NCBI RefSeq assembly: GCF_008698145.1
Contig: NZ_RZNZ01000003.1
Coordinates: forward strand, 124,001-188,000
From: Bifidobacterium vespertilionis
GTDB taxonomy: Bacteria > Actinomycetota > Actinomycetes > Actinomycetales > Bifidobacteriaceae
DNA: 64,000 bases
Direction of reading: 5' to 3'
The translations under genes were made by a program, and so were the position numbers. The notes below the pieces were generated by a model. That model worked only from the letters and a program-made list of their open reading frames with translations, ran no database searches and was not told the DNA's origin. This document shows positions 52,203-61,533 of this stretch, in pieces (the first letter of the stretch is position 1; each line of letters starts with the position of its first letter).

Positions 52203-53828
52203 TCACGCGCATTCGGCCTCGTGCTCGAGGAAGCTCGGCAGATAGTCTTCGGGCTCGTGCGCCGCGAGCCATGCCTCCACCTCGTCGGGCGTGCGGGCGA
52301 AGGTGCTCACCAGACGCGTCACACCGTCCTCACCTACGATCAGGTCATCCTCGATGCGCACGCCGATGCCACGGTATTCCGGCGGCACGAGTTCGTCGGC
52401 CGCGTCGAAGTACAGACCCGGTTCGAGCGTGAACGCCATGCCCGGGCGCAGGGGCGCGTCCGCGTACAGCTCGTTGCGCGAACGGTAGGCATCGTGCACG
52501 TCGAGGCCCAAATGATGGCCCGTGCCGTGATACAGCCAACGGTAATGCTGGTGGCCGTCCGGGCTGAGGGCCTCCTCCACGCTCACCGGCAGGATGCCCA
52601 TGTCCGCGAGTGAACGCGCGGTGGATTCGAGCGCCGCGTGCAGCATGTCGCTGTACACCGCGCCGGGCTTGTTGGCCGCCTCGATCGCCGCATCGGAGGC
52701 GTCGAGCACGGCCTGGTAGACCCGCCGCTGGGCCGGCGTGAACCGGCCGCCCACGGGCATGGTGCGCGTGATGTCCGCGGCGTACAGCGAGTCGAGCTCT
52801 ATGCCCGCGTCGAGCAGGAACAGATCGCCGTCCCTGAGCGCATGATCGTTGGCGTGGTAGTCGAGAATCGTGGCGCGCGGGCCGGACGCGGCATTGGTGC
52901 CGAAGGCGATGCCGTTGCCCTCATAGCGGCACGAGTGCGTGAACGTGGCCTCAAGCAGTCGCTCGCCGCGCTTGACCTTGCGCGCGATGGGCAGCACGTC
53001 CGCCACGCGCTCGAATCCGCGTTCGGTGGCGACCACGGCCCTGCGGATTTCGTCGAGTTCGCGCGGGGTCTTGATGATGCGGCATTCGTCGGAGCTCTGC
53101 TCGAGCACGGCGTCCACACCGCGATTGGCGGCCGCGTCCCCAAGCCCCACTTCCTCGCGCACACGGTCCACCGTCGCGTCGATCCGCGGATCGTAGCCGC
53201 GCAGCACGCGGATGCGGATGCCGTCCGGACCAGCGCCCGCGCGCAGGGCGTCCTCGAATTCGGTCATATTCCGGATCTCAAGGCCGGTCATGATGTGGAA
53301 ATCGGCCGGCAGCGGACGCGGGCCCACCCAGAATTCGCCGTGCTTGGAATCAGAGAAGAAGCGCGGATTGGTGCGGTCAATGGCCGGTTCGAGGAAGATC
53401 GCGGCCCGGTGTCCAACACCGCCATCCGCGGCAACGACCGGATCGATGACCAGCGCGGCGTCGGCCTCCAAGTCGCGGCCCAAGCCTGTCATATGGGCGA
53501 ACGCGGTGCCGGTGCGGAACAGGAAGTCGGTGTCCCATGTGCGATGTCGGACCGCGCCGGCGGGAATCACCAACCGCTCCCCCGGCAGTTTGGCGGCCAG
53601 TTCGGCGCGATGCTTGGCGGCGTCGTCCGCCAGCGGACTGCGCACGGCCGGCAGCTTGTTCGGATTCGGCCCCCAATGGCTGAAGATGATGTCCTCGAAG
53701 CCCTTGCCGTTGAGACGCAGACCACCGCCCCGGCGTCCCGGCTCGGGTTCGACGTCATTGCCCGCCGCCGCCTCGCGCAACCGCCTCAGATCCTCGGCAC
53801 CAAGGGCCGGTTCCGTTTGCTCGCTCAT
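52203..53828 (-). CDS. pepP: Xaa-Pro aminopeptidase (M24 family)
   Basis: A 541-residue metallopeptidase that removes N-terminal residues before proline. An AMP_N domain occupies about 40-230, followed by the pita-bread M24 domain. Metal ligands lie in LDAGIELDSLYAADITRTMP (two Asp), HGTGHHLGLDVHD (His), FTLEPGLYF (Glu) and GIGVRIEDDLIV (Glu). The N-terminal 40 residues are an extension rich in Glu/Gly. Length fits PepP. It is cytoplasmic. Confidence 0.94.
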   Translation of the reverse strand: MSEQTEPALGAEDLRRLREAAAGNDVEPEPGRRGGGLRLNGKGFEDIIFSHWGPNPNKLPAVRSPLADDAAKHRAELAAKLPGERLVIPAGAVRHRTWDTDFLFRTGTAFAHMTGLGRDLEADAALVIDPVVAADGGVGHRAAIFLEPAIDRTNPRFFSDSKHGEFWVGPRPLPADFHIMTGLEIRNMTEFEDALRAGAGPDGIRIRVLRGYDPRIDATVDRVREEVGLGDAAANRGVDAVLEQSSDECRIIKTPRELDEIRRAVVATERGFERVADVLPIARKVKRGERLLEATFTHSCRYEGNGIAFGTNAASGPRATILDYHANDHALRDGDLFLLDAGIELDSLYAADITRTMPVGGRFTPAQRRVYQAVLDASDAAIEAANKPGAVYSDMLHAALESTARSLADMGILPVSVEEALSPDGHQHYRWLYHGTGHHLGLDVHDAYRSRNELYADAPLRPGMAFTLEPGLYFDAADELVPPEYRGIGVRIEDDLIVGEDGVTRLVSTFARTPDEVEAWLAAHEPEDYLPSFLEHEAECA

Positions 53829-53905
53829 ATGCGCCTTCCCTTCGGATCACTGCCATGGCCCTTCGCGCCGGCCATGCGATGTCTCCACTTGCGATGTCTC
53901 CACTG

Positions 53906-54055
53906 TAGGCCGTATGGTACGGGAATCGCAGCCATGGTCCGCATAGGGGTCCGGAGCCGATTGCGAGGAAGCCGTCACATCAAGCCCAGCACCACCGGTC
54001 GGGGTTTGCTGGCGTACCCGTCGGCCTACAGCGTCCAGATCTCACCTCGTTTCAT
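53906..54055 (-). pseudogene. Decayed MazF/PemK-like toxin
   Basis: The minus strand begins MKRGEIWTL, then an in-frame TAG stop, then ADGYASKPRPVV, which together are the typical N-terminus of a MazF-family endoribonuclease. The frame then jumps, with another stop, to RLPRNRLRTPMRTMAAIPV, resembling the family's later R-x-P-x-x-N-G-L-R-x-P region. The middle of the gene appears deleted. The ATG at 54055 overlaps the antitoxin stop by 14 bases, the arrangement seen in intact loci. Confidence 0.7.
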
Positions 54056-54296
54056 CGGACAGTCTCAATGCAAGCCGGCTTGCGTATTCGGTGGCTTCAT
54101 GCTCGGAGTCAAAAGGCATCGCATTCTCCTGAGTCTCCCGCGTCAGACGCACGTCGTAGGGGAAACCACGGTGCTCGTTGAAGGCGCTGATGAACATACG
54201 GAGCACATCTGACGGTGTAGTGCCAAGACGTCTTGCGGTTTCCTTGAACATCGCCGCCTGATCATCATCAACACGAGTGGCAATCTGTATGCTCAT
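54042..54296 (-). CDS. RelB/DinJ-family antitoxin
   Basis: An 84-residue ribbon-helix-helix antitoxin. The N-terminal IQIATRVDDDQAAMFKE and GTTPSDVLRMFISAF are typical of RelB/DinJ. The C-terminal half would bind and neutralise the toxin. The cognate toxin just downstream is a MazF remnant with internal stops, so this is an orphan antitoxin. It may still regulate its own promoter. AAAGGAGT lies 5 bases before the ATG at 54296. Confidence 0.88.
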   Translation of the reverse strand: MSIQIATRVDDDQAAMFKETARRLGTTPSDVLRMFISAFNEHRGFPYDVRLTRETQENAMPFDSEHEATEYASRLALRLSDETR

Positions 54297-54436
54297 GTCA
54301 ACTCCTTTACTTCATTGTCTATCATTTTACACCGAAATGATTATATTTTCATGCAACTTGTATATCACGACGATCTATGTTTCGACCCGAAGACCGGCTT
54401 CATGCCGCACTTGACCGTCACATGGCATCCAAACAA

Positions 54437-54474
54437 CGGGCCCCGCCCTCCTGCTGCCAGAAGGGCGGGGCCCG
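54437..54474 (-). terminator. Terminator downstream of the excisionase-like gene
   Basis: Perfect 13-bp stem (CGGGCCCCGCCCT with AGGGCGGGGCCCG), followed by TTGTTTGG on the minus strand. It lies about 180 bases past the stop of the 69-aa DNA-binding gene. The interval between them (54475-54654) holds a repeated GGGTAGCC motif near 54601 and no convincing gene. Confidence 0.75.
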
Positions 54475-54654
54475 GGATGCAAGCATCAGCGGGGATGCAC
54501 CGTCACTTCTTGCTCACTTTGAACTTGAACACTTGCAAGGCCCTGACCATCGGCTTCCCGCCTACTGCCGCTTGCCATCCGACAGACTCCAGTATACATG
54601 GGTAGCCAAAGGGTAGCCTTTCGCCACACCGATATCCGAGGAGAAATCACCAAG

Positions 54655-54864
54655 TCACAGGGTGCGGATCCAGTCGTCCAAGTCGGTGCGCTTCACCCGT
54701 TTCGTCATACTGCCCACGGTGAAGCTCTGCAGGTCATCATTCAGGACGGCCGCACGCACGATCTTGACCGGCAAACCGGACAGCACGGCTGCTTCCGGAA
54801 TGGTCAGGGTAAGACGATCAGCCAACGGGGCCTGAAGCATACGCTCCTTGTTTTGTGGCGTCAT
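54655..54864 (-). CDS. Excisionase-like small DNA-binding protein
   Basis: A 69-residue winged-helix protein of the excisionase/MerR-like type: LTIPEAAVLSGLPVKIVRAA forms the helix-turn-helix and the C-terminal KRVKRTDLDDWIRTL is the common end of Xis-like proteins. AAGGAG lies 8 bases before the ATG at 54864. An integrase would be expected next to it, but none is seen on either side, so the gene looks like a leftover of a lost mobile element. Confidence 0.75.
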   Translation of the reverse strand: MTPQNKERMLQAPLADRLTLTIPEAAVLSGLPVKIVRAAVLNDDLQSFTVGSMTKRVKRTDLDDWIRTL

Positions 54865-55139
54865 GGAAATTCTCCTTCGTCGTTCGAGTCGGACAGCGAA
54901 GGACTATGCAAGATCATCAAAACCCTGCGTTAGCCAGTTTTCCCGGACCGGCTTTGGGAAAGCAAACCGCGGCACGCCGAGTGGCCAGTCGACGGCAAAT
55001 CACCAGTGCCGACATTGACCCATGGATAGCACGGCTCGCCCGCCCTGAATCCACGACAGGGCACCGTCCGCTCCAACCGACCATTATGACCATGATCAAG
55101 GTCATCCTAACCGACATTTCTTGTCGTCGGTGTCATGTC

Positions 55140-55454
55140 AGGCGGCGTACTCCTCGAACGCTACGCCCTTGTAGCCTCACGATTGTCCGTGGTGAGGATC
55201 GTGTGACCCTGTTGACGTGTTGGCCGTATGGGGTGAACACGAAACGTCTCATCGTGTCGGGAGTACGCGCGTCCATGCCGGATGTCGCCCCGTTCGAACG
55301 GGACGCAGAGCGTGGCAACCCGATTCTTGGCGACTGGTTCACGTTGAGCGCGGTCGCCACCCTGCCCTGTTCGATCGGCTACACGGGTTGGACCGGCTGG
55401 CAGACCCGCAGGGAACGCAAGCTACTGCCCTACGGCAGGCATTCCGCCAAATAG
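55140..55454 (+). pseudogene. C-terminal remnant of a class C sortase
   Basis: The plus-strand frame reads LTIVRGEDRVTLLTCWPYGV then NTKRLIVSGVR, which is the catalytic Cys/Arg region of class C sortases, followed by a hydrophobic segment and a basic tail (TRRERKLLPYG) as in their membrane-anchored C-terminus. The N-terminal domain is not in frame upstream and the catalytic His region is missing. It ends 19 bases before the LPXTG-type protein gene, so the pair probably descends from a pilus locus. Confidence 0.65.
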
Positions 55455-55473
55455 TTAGAGAAAGGAAATGATC

Positions 55474-58400
55474 ATGAACCAACATGATTCAACTAACCCC
55501 CGGACTTGGAAGGGAGGTTTCGGGTTGAAACGCAAGCTCACGTCGATTGTGGGCGCGATGCTCGCCACCGCCACCCTGTTGGGTGGTATGGTTCTTCCCG
55601 CGCAAGCCAGCATGGTTGATAGTGTCACCACTGATCCGGACGCGGGCATCATGCCGGTGGCTAGTTGCGCGGATTCCGGTGTGACCAGCCCGGTCACCAG
55701 CATCAGCGTCGCAGCCATCGACTTCTGGAAAGGTCAAACATGGCAGGATGCTCGCTCCGCGCCTATTCCCGCCTCTTATTCCTCCCCATCCGTGAACAGT
55801 CAGAACAATGTAATCATTAGCATGTTCTGCAACAATTCACGTTTCGCCATCAACCGTGGCGGTGATGACTGGCGTGGCAACGGCAGCGCGAACCTGTATT
55901 TCACCTTGAACGATGATTACTGGATCGTGCTTGCTGCGGGAGATAAAAGCAATTCAATGCCTGAAGACCGTCCCCCCTACCCACCGTTAGGCACCACCGG
56001 CAAATTCAAAGCCACCAAAGGCACCTCGTGCTTTGCGACCCTGCTTTTTGACACCAAGCCATCCGAACAATCCGGGAACGCCGATGACATTCGACGTCAG
56101 GCAACCGTCTCCTGCGGCGGAACCAGCATCAACAGTGACAATTACGGGCACAATGTCGCCGGCGTCGGATTGTTCTTTGTGAAAGATAATCCTGGAGACA
56201 ATGTTCAGAATGTCACGTTGACGTATAACGGCAATGGCGGTACGGGCAGCGTGCCAAGCCAGACGGTTCCGCAGGATTCGTTCCTGACGGTCTCCCAGAA
56301 TGGTTTCTCGAAGAGCAATGCGGGCGGCCAGTGCACGTTCCAAGCGTGGAACACAAGCTCGTCCGGCACGGGTACGACGTACCGTCCGGGTCAGACCATG
56401 AACATCCAGTCGAACACCACGCTGTACGCCATTTGGGATTGCCCGGCCGAAACCACCTACGATTACCGTTTGCACTATGATGCGAACGGCGGCAGTGGCG
56501 CGCCCGCTGATTGGGAGACGTCGAACACGACGGGCGGCACCATGAACGCGACCGTGTCCGCTCAGAAGCCCACGCGCAACGGGTACACGTTCCTTGGCTG
56601 GTCCACCAGTTCCACCGCCACCAACGCCACGTATCAGGCCGGCAGCACGGTGCGCGTGTCCGCCGACCAGCCCGTCACCCTGTACGCGGTCTGGCAGCAG
56701 AAGGAAGCGAACGCGGGCCTCGTGTTCAACGGCAACGGTGGTAGCGGCGCGCCCGCGGCGCAAAGCGCGGCCGGCCAGCCGGGCGGCACGCACACGTTCA
56801 CCATCCCCAACGGCAAGCCCACGTGGGCGAAGCACGTGTTCAAGGGATGGGCTGAGAACCGGCAGGCCACCACGGCCGACCATCAGCCCGGCGACACGGT
56901 GAACGTCGCCTACGGGAACACCACCACCCTGTACGCGGTCTGGGAGGAGAACGCGAACGCGAACCTCCAGTATGATGCGAACGGAGGTCAGGGCGCACCC
57001 CAAGGCGAGTCGGCGACCGGCACCACCGGAGCGAAGCAGTTCACCGTGTCCAACCAGCAGCCCACGTGGGCGGGCCACAAGTTCCTCGGCTGGGCCACCG
57101 ATTCGAACGCCACCACGCCAACCTATCAGGCGGGTGATAAGGTCAGCGTGAACTATGGTGACACCATCACGCTGTACGCGGTCTGGCAGGAAAACAAGGA
57201 TGCGGTCGTCCACTTCGACCCGAACGGCGGTACGGGCGCGCCCGGTGATCTGTCGGAAACCGGCACCACCGGAAACAAGGAGTTCACGATTCCCGCGCAA
57301 ACCCCAACATGGGAGGGTCACAAGTTCCTGGGTTGGGCTGAGGATCCGAAGGCCACGAAGCCGACCGTGCAGCCGGGCGGCAAGGTCACCGTGAACTATG
57401 GTGACACGAAAACCCTGTACGCCGTGTGGGTGGAGAACATGGACGCCACGTTGAACTATGATGCGAACGGCGGTCAGGATGCTCCCCAAGCCGAATCCGC
57501 GACCGGCACTCCGGGCGCATCCAAGGAGTTCACCGTGTCCAACACGCAGCCCACGCGGGCGGGCCACAAGTTCCTCGGCTGGGCCGAGGATCCGAAAGCC
57601 ACCACGCCGACCGTGCAGGCGGGCGCGAAGATCACCGTGAACTATGGCGACACGACCACGCTGTACGCGGTCTGGCAGGCCGACCAGCCCGCCACCGTCA
57701 AGTTCGATGCGAACGGCGGTCAGAACGCGCCCAACGCGTTGACCGCGAACGGTCAGCCGGGAGACGCCAAGGAGTTCACGATCCCCGCGCAAACCCCCAC
57801 GTGGGCGGGCCACAAGTTCCTCGGCTGGGCTGAGGATCCGAAAGCCACGACCGCGACCACGCAGCCGTCAAGCAAACTGTCGGTCGACTACGGCAAAACG
57901 GTCACACTGTACGCCGTGTGGAGCGCCGACAAGGATGCGGTCATCCAGTATGATCCCAACGGCGGTGAGAACGCTCCGAAGGGTGAGACCGCGGCCGGCC
58001 AGCCGGGCGGCGGCAAGGAGTTCACGATCCCCGCTCAGAAGCCAACCTACACGGGCCGCGTGTTTTTGGGCTGGGCTGAGGATCCGAAGGCCACCACGCC
58101 ATCCAAGCAGCCGGGTGATAAGGTCACCGTGAATTTCGGTGATACGAAAACCTGGTATGCGGTGTGGCAGAACACTCCTCCGACGATCGATGGCACGGAC
58201 GACAAGCAGATCACCGTGGGCGACAAGTTCGATCCCATGGAGAATGTGACCGGCACCGACCGGGAGGATGGTGATGTGACCGGCAAGATCACGGTCACCG
58301 GCACCGTTGACCCGTCGAAGCCCGGCAAGTACGAGTTGACGTACACGGTGACGGATAAGGCCGGGAACACGACCACGGAGCATCGTGTGGTCACGGTCGT

Positions 58401-58536
58401 TCCGAAGGTGCTGGCGAAAATGCCGCAGACCGGTACGACGATGGGCGTGCTGATCGGCGTGGCGATCGTGCTGATCGCCGGCGCGAGCATCACCATGACT
58501 CTGGTGTCCCGCAAGCGTCGCCATAGCGTGGAGTAG
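55474..58536 (+). CDS. Cell-wall-anchored repeat protein with MPQTG sorting signal
   Basis: A 1020-residue surface protein. Signal peptide ends near LPAQA (about 45). A unique N-terminal region up to about 245 is followed by eight Listeria-Bacteroides (InlB B-type) repeats of about 80 residues, each with YDANGGxxAP, a GHKFLGWAEDP-like core and TLYAVW at its end. Then comes an Ig-like DUF5011 domain (DREDGDVTGKITVTGTVDPS) and the sorting signal MPQTG (variant of LPXTG), a hydrophobic helix and KRRH tail. AAAGGA is 7 bases before the ATG at 55474. Likely adhesin. Confidence 0.9.
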   Translation: MNQHDSTNPRTWKGGFGLKRKLTSIVGAMLATATLLGGMVLPAQASMVDSVTTDPDAGIMPVASCADSGVTSPVTSISVAAIDFWKGQTWQDARSAPIPASYSSPSVNSQNNVIISMFCNNSRFAINRGGDDWRGNGSANLYFTLNDDYWIVLAAGDKSNSMPEDRPPYPPLGTTGKFKATKGTSCFATLLFDTKPSEQSGNADDIRRQATVSCGGTSINSDNYGHNVAGVGLFFVKDNPGDNVQNVTLTYNGNGGTGSVPSQTVPQDSFLTVSQNGFSKSNAGGQCTFQAWNTSSSGTGTTYRPGQTMNIQSNTTLYAIWDCPAETTYDYRLHYDANGGSGAPADWETSNTTGGTMNATVSAQKPTRNGYTFLGWSTSSTATNATYQAGSTVRVSADQPVTLYAVWQQKEANAGLVFNGNGGSGAPAAQSAAGQPGGTHTFTIPNGKPTWAKHVFKGWAENRQATTADHQPGDTVNVAYGNTTTLYAVWEENANANLQYDANGGQGAPQGESATGTTGAKQFTVSNQQPTWAGHKFLGWATDSNATTPTYQAGDKVSVNYGDTITLYAVWQENKDAVVHFDPNGGTGAPGDLSETGTTGNKEFTIPAQTPTWEGHKFLGWAEDPKATKPTVQPGGKVTVNYGDTKTLYAVWVENMDATLNYDANGGQDAPQAESATGTPGASKEFTVSNTQPTRAGHKFLGWAEDPKATTPTVQAGAKITVNYGDTTTLYAVWQADQPATVKFDANGGQNAPNALTANGQPGDAKEFTIPAQTPTWAGHKFLGWAEDPKATTATTQPSSKLSVDYGKTVTLYAVWSADKDAVIQYDPNGGENAPKGETAAGQPGGGKEFTIPAQKPTYTGRVFLGWAEDPKATTPSKQPGDKVTVNFGDTKTWYAVWQNTPPTIDGTDDKQITVGDKFDPMENVTGTDREDGDVTGKITVTGTVDPSKPGKYELTYTVTDKAGNTTTEHRVVTVVPKVLAKMPQTGTTMGVLIGVAIVLIAGASITMTLVSRKRRHSVE

Positions 58537-58583
58537 TCGGCTGACCCTTGTTCGCATGTGAATCTTGCGAGCAAGCGGGTTGA

Positions 58584-58627
58584 GTGAGGTGGCCCCTCCC
58601 CAGGCGTTCGGGGAGGGGCCACCTCAC
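58584..58627. terminator. Bidirectional terminator between convergent surface-protein genes
   Basis: A perfect 18-bp stem (GTGAGGTGGCCCCTCCCC with GGGGAGGGGCCACCTCAC) with an 8-base loop lies between the stops of the repeat protein (58536) and the CAP protein (58646). T runs are weak on both sides. Confidence 0.8.
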
Positions 58628-58645
58628 TTGACTGAACTGTTGTGG

Positions 58646-60253
58646 TCAGTTGGTTTTGAAGGCGATGCCTTCGTCGGTCCAGCCGATGTTGATGAGTTTG
58701 AGCGCTTCGGCGTGGTCGGCGGTGAACAGGTGTTCGCCGGTGTACGGGTTGTAGACGCGGTACACGTCCCTGCCTTGATCGGGCGCGTACCATGCGATTT
58801 TCTCTCCAGTCCAGCCGACGTCCTGCAAGTGCTGGTATTCGTCGATGCTGGTGGTGTAGTGGTGGGAGCCGTCGTACTGGTTGTAGAGTCGCCATACGGG
58901 GCTGCTGGACGCGTATTTGGCGGCGTGGAACACGATGTCCTCGCCCTTCCAGCCGAGGGTTTGGAGATGATCGTATTCGGTTTTGCTGGTGGTGTACAGG
59001 TGGGTGGTGCCCTGGGTCATGTACGGGTTGAACAGCCTGTACACGCTCGTACCGTCACCGGTCGGCTTGTCGGTGTCGCCGCCGGGCTGCTGGCCTCCCT
59101 GATTGTTCTTGATTTCGTCGTATTCCTTTTGCGCCTGCTCCAGCGTCTTCTGGGCCGCGTCCAACGCCTGTTGGGCCTGGTCGAGTTTTCGTTGGGCTTC
59201 GTCCAGCTTCTTCTTCGCGTTGTCGACCTCGGTCTGGTTGCCGGTGGAGCCGGCCTGCTCCTTGAGCTTCGACACGTACGCGTTCAGCTTCGCACGGAAC
59301 TCGGCGACGGTGTATGCCGTGCCCTTTTCGTCACGTCGGAACTGCTGCGTCGTGGTATCAGTGGTGAAATCCTGATATCCGGTTGGATGTTGGCCGAATC
59401 CCACTCCGACGCTCTTGTTGTTCTTGTCCATGATGTTGAGGTAGTGACCGGTGGTCATGTAGTTGCCGTTGCCCTCGTAGATGTCGGGACGGTTGACGTA
59501 CACCCAGTAGGAGTCGTAGCGGTGTGCGGCAAGTTCGCTGTCGGATTGCGCGTACTGGTCGAAATACTTTTTCTCCATGTTGGCCCAGCATTCGACCGAC
59601 TGAACACCGCAACCATCGGCGATGTTTTCGGAGCCGGCCCAGGGCGCGTTGGTGTGCGCGTAGTTCTTGATGACTTTCTCATTGGAGATGGCTGCGCCAG
59701 CCATGAGATAGTCGGTGACGGTCACCGTGGTCTGGCCTTCGGCCTGCCGGACCTCATTGGTGTTGTCGATCAGGTCGAGGGATTTGTTCACGTTGTCGAA
59801 GCTGAAGCTGCTGTTGGCACCCACGTTGCTGAGGTTGACGTTGTTGTCCTGCACCCATTGTTTGAATGTGGGGTCGTTGGTGATGAGGTCTTTGGCGGCT
59901 GGGGAGCCTTCCTGTTGGAGGAACCCGTAGAAGCCTTTTGCCAATTGTGTTTGTGCGGCCTGCTGTTCGGGTGTCAAAGCGCCGCTGCCCTGGTTGTCTT
60001 TGAGGGCTTGCTCGTATGCGGTTTTCGCATCATCGTATTCTTTGGTGGCCTGGTCGACGGCTGCCTGTTTGGTGTTGACGTCCTGTTTGGCGGCGTCAAG
60101 CTTCGCTTGGGCTTGGGTGAGCTGGTCGGCGGCGACCGTAACAGTGGTGTTGTCGTTCGCGTAGGCCGTGGGGATGATGGTGGCGGGGGTGAGCATGCCG
60201 ATCGCGGTGATCATCGTGATCGTCGCGAGGGGTTTGCGAAGAGTGTTCCTCAT
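58646..60253 (-). CDS. Secreted CAP/SCP-domain protein with coiled coil and DUF5648 repeats
   Basis: A 535-residue secreted protein with signal peptide ending near PTAYA (about 32). A coiled coil (about 38-90) precedes a CAP/SCP-like domain at about 140-310 (APWAGSENIADGCGV and TGHYLNIMDKNNKSVGVGFG), then a second coiled coil at about 325-370. A Gly/Pro/Gln linker leads to a C-terminal DUF5648 region with three VYRLFNPYTGxHLYTT-like repeats, ending IGWTDEGIAFKTN. DUF5648 is thought to be a carbohydrate- or ligand-binding beta domain. No anchor is seen, so attachment may be non-covalent. Confidence 0.88.
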   Translation of the reverse strand: MRNTLRKPLATITMITAIGMLTPATIIPTAYANDNTTVTVAADQLTQAQAKLDAAKQDVNTKQAAVDQATKEYDDAKTAYEQALKDNQGSGALTPEQQAAQTQLAKGFYGFLQQEGSPAAKDLITNDPTFKQWVQDNNVNLSNVGANSSFSFDNVNKSLDLIDNTNEVRQAEGQTTVTVTDYLMAGAAISNEKVIKNYAHTNAPWAGSENIADGCGVQSVECWANMEKKYFDQYAQSDSELAAHRYDSYWVYVNRPDIYEGNGNYMTTGHYLNIMDKNNKSVGVGFGQHPTGYQDFTTDTTTQQFRRDEKGTAYTVAEFRAKLNAYVSKLKEQAGSTGNQTEVDNAKKKLDEAQRKLDQAQQALDAAQKTLEQAQKEYDEIKNNQGGQQPGGDTDKPTGDGTSVYRLFNPYMTQGTTHLYTTSKTEYDHLQTLGWKGEDIVFHAAKYASSSPVWRLYNQYDGSHHYTTSIDEYQHLQDVGWTGEKIAWYAPDQGRDVYRVYNPYTGEHLFTADHAEALKLINIGWTDEGIAFKTN

Positions 60254-60426
60254 GATTCTCTTCCGTCCTTCCTTGGGTGTCGTGGGTTGCTATTGTATTC
60301 GGCTCGCCGGGTTGACAGGCCGTGGGAGCCCATTGTGTGATCATCCCCGGCAGCCCGTCTTTTCGGTGGTGTTGCTCACGTGAATGCGTCCCCCACCCCT
60401 GACAAGGGTGGGCGGGTTGACGGCGT

Positions 60427-61533
60427 ATGACGGTGGGATCGTTGCAATGGTGCGGGTTCAGAGTGTTTGGGCGTGTGCTGGAATGTCGGCGTGTCGCCCC
60501 GGGTTTCCGGTCGGAACCCGTGTTCGCACGTCGAATGGACGCATACCCGATGCGTATGACGAGTCCTTTAACCGAGTATCAGAAGACGGCCGTCCGGTTC
60601 GCGCTCCACCATTCGCATTGCGGCCTGTTTTTGGACATGGGGTTGGGTAAAACGTTGACGAGCATCGCGGTCATGGACTTGTGCCGGCGACGCGGGGAGG
60701 GATTGAAGTGGCTGGTGGTGGTGCCCGCCCAACTGATCCGCCAGCACACGTGGGAGCGGGAGCTGGACAAGTGGGCGGCCTACCATCAGTTGTCCCGCCA
60801 ATCCTTGGGTGTGCCCGTCCGGCAACGGTTGGCCGCCTGCCAACGGGCGGGCTTGCCGGATGTGACGCTGATATCATCGGCATGCCTCCCATGGTTGGAT
60901 GCGCACGTCACCGTGTGGCCGTGGACCGGGCTGATTGTGGATGAGCTGAGCGCGTACCGGAATCCCCGCAGCCAACGGTTCCGGATTCTCAAACGCCGCC
61001 GGCGAACCATGAAGCGGATCATCGGGTTGACGGGCACGCCCGTGCCGAAAAGTTTGGAGAATCTGTGGGCGGAAATCCATGTGATTGACGGCGGCCAAGC
61101 GTTGGGCGCGTCAATCACCCGGTATCGGGAGGCTTGGTTCCATGCGGGGGCCAGAAATTGGCGGACGGGTGTCGTGTATTCGTGGGAGCCGAATCCGGGT
61201 GCGTTCGACGAGATCATGACCGCCATCCAACCATTCTGCCTGTCCATGAGCCGACGGGAGTATCGGCCCGACATCACGGACCCGATCGTGGACATACGCT
61301 CCGTCAGCATGCCCGACGGGACACGACACGTGTACGACCGGCTGCTATCGGATTTGACGGTGGATTTGCAGCCCGGCGAGATCAACGCCGGTAACGCGGG
61401 CGTACTCACCAACCGGTTAAGCCAGTTGACCGCCGGATTCCTCTACCCAAACCGGGAAAACCTCCAACCCACCATCCCCCTCACCGGGCAAATCGATGCG
61501 AGGTATTGCCGTCGTGCTGATAGCATTTCGTAA
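60427..61533 (+). CDS. Truncated phage-type SNF2/DEAD helicase
   Basis: A 368-residue ORF containing the first half of a phage SNF2-like helicase. Motif I is LDMGLGKTLTSIAVM, motif II is LIVDELSAYRNPRSQRF, and motif III lies in IGLTGTPVPKSLENLW. The second RecA-like domain with motifs V and VI is missing: homology stops near residue 355 and a short foreign tail (ARYCRRADSIS) follows, at the palindrome 61507-61550. The true start may be 60550 (MRMTSPLTEYQK). Probably non-functional as a helicase. Confidence 0.78.
   Translation: MTVGSLQWCGFRVFGRVLECRRVAPGFRSEPVFARRMDAYPMRMTSPLTEYQKTAVRFALHHSHCGLFLDMGLGKTLTSIAVMDLCRRRGEGLKWLVVVPAQLIRQHTWERELDKWAAYHQLSRQSLGVPVRQRLAACQRAGLPDVTLISSACLPWLDAHVTVWPWTGLIVDELSAYRNPRSQRFRILKRRRRTMKRIIGLTGTPVPKSLENLWAEIHVIDGGQALGASITRYREAWFHAGARNWRTGVVYSWEPNPGAFDEIMTAIQPFCLSMSRREYRPDITDPIVDIRSVSMPDGTRHVYDRLLSDLTVDLQPGEINAGNAGVLTNRLSQLTAGFLYPNRENLQPTIPLTGQIDARYCRRADSIS

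Noticed and set aside
54475..54654. Short minus-strand open frame after the excisionase-like gene
   Set aside because: About 40 codons without start, ribosome binding site or recognisable integrase motif; it cannot be supported as a gene.
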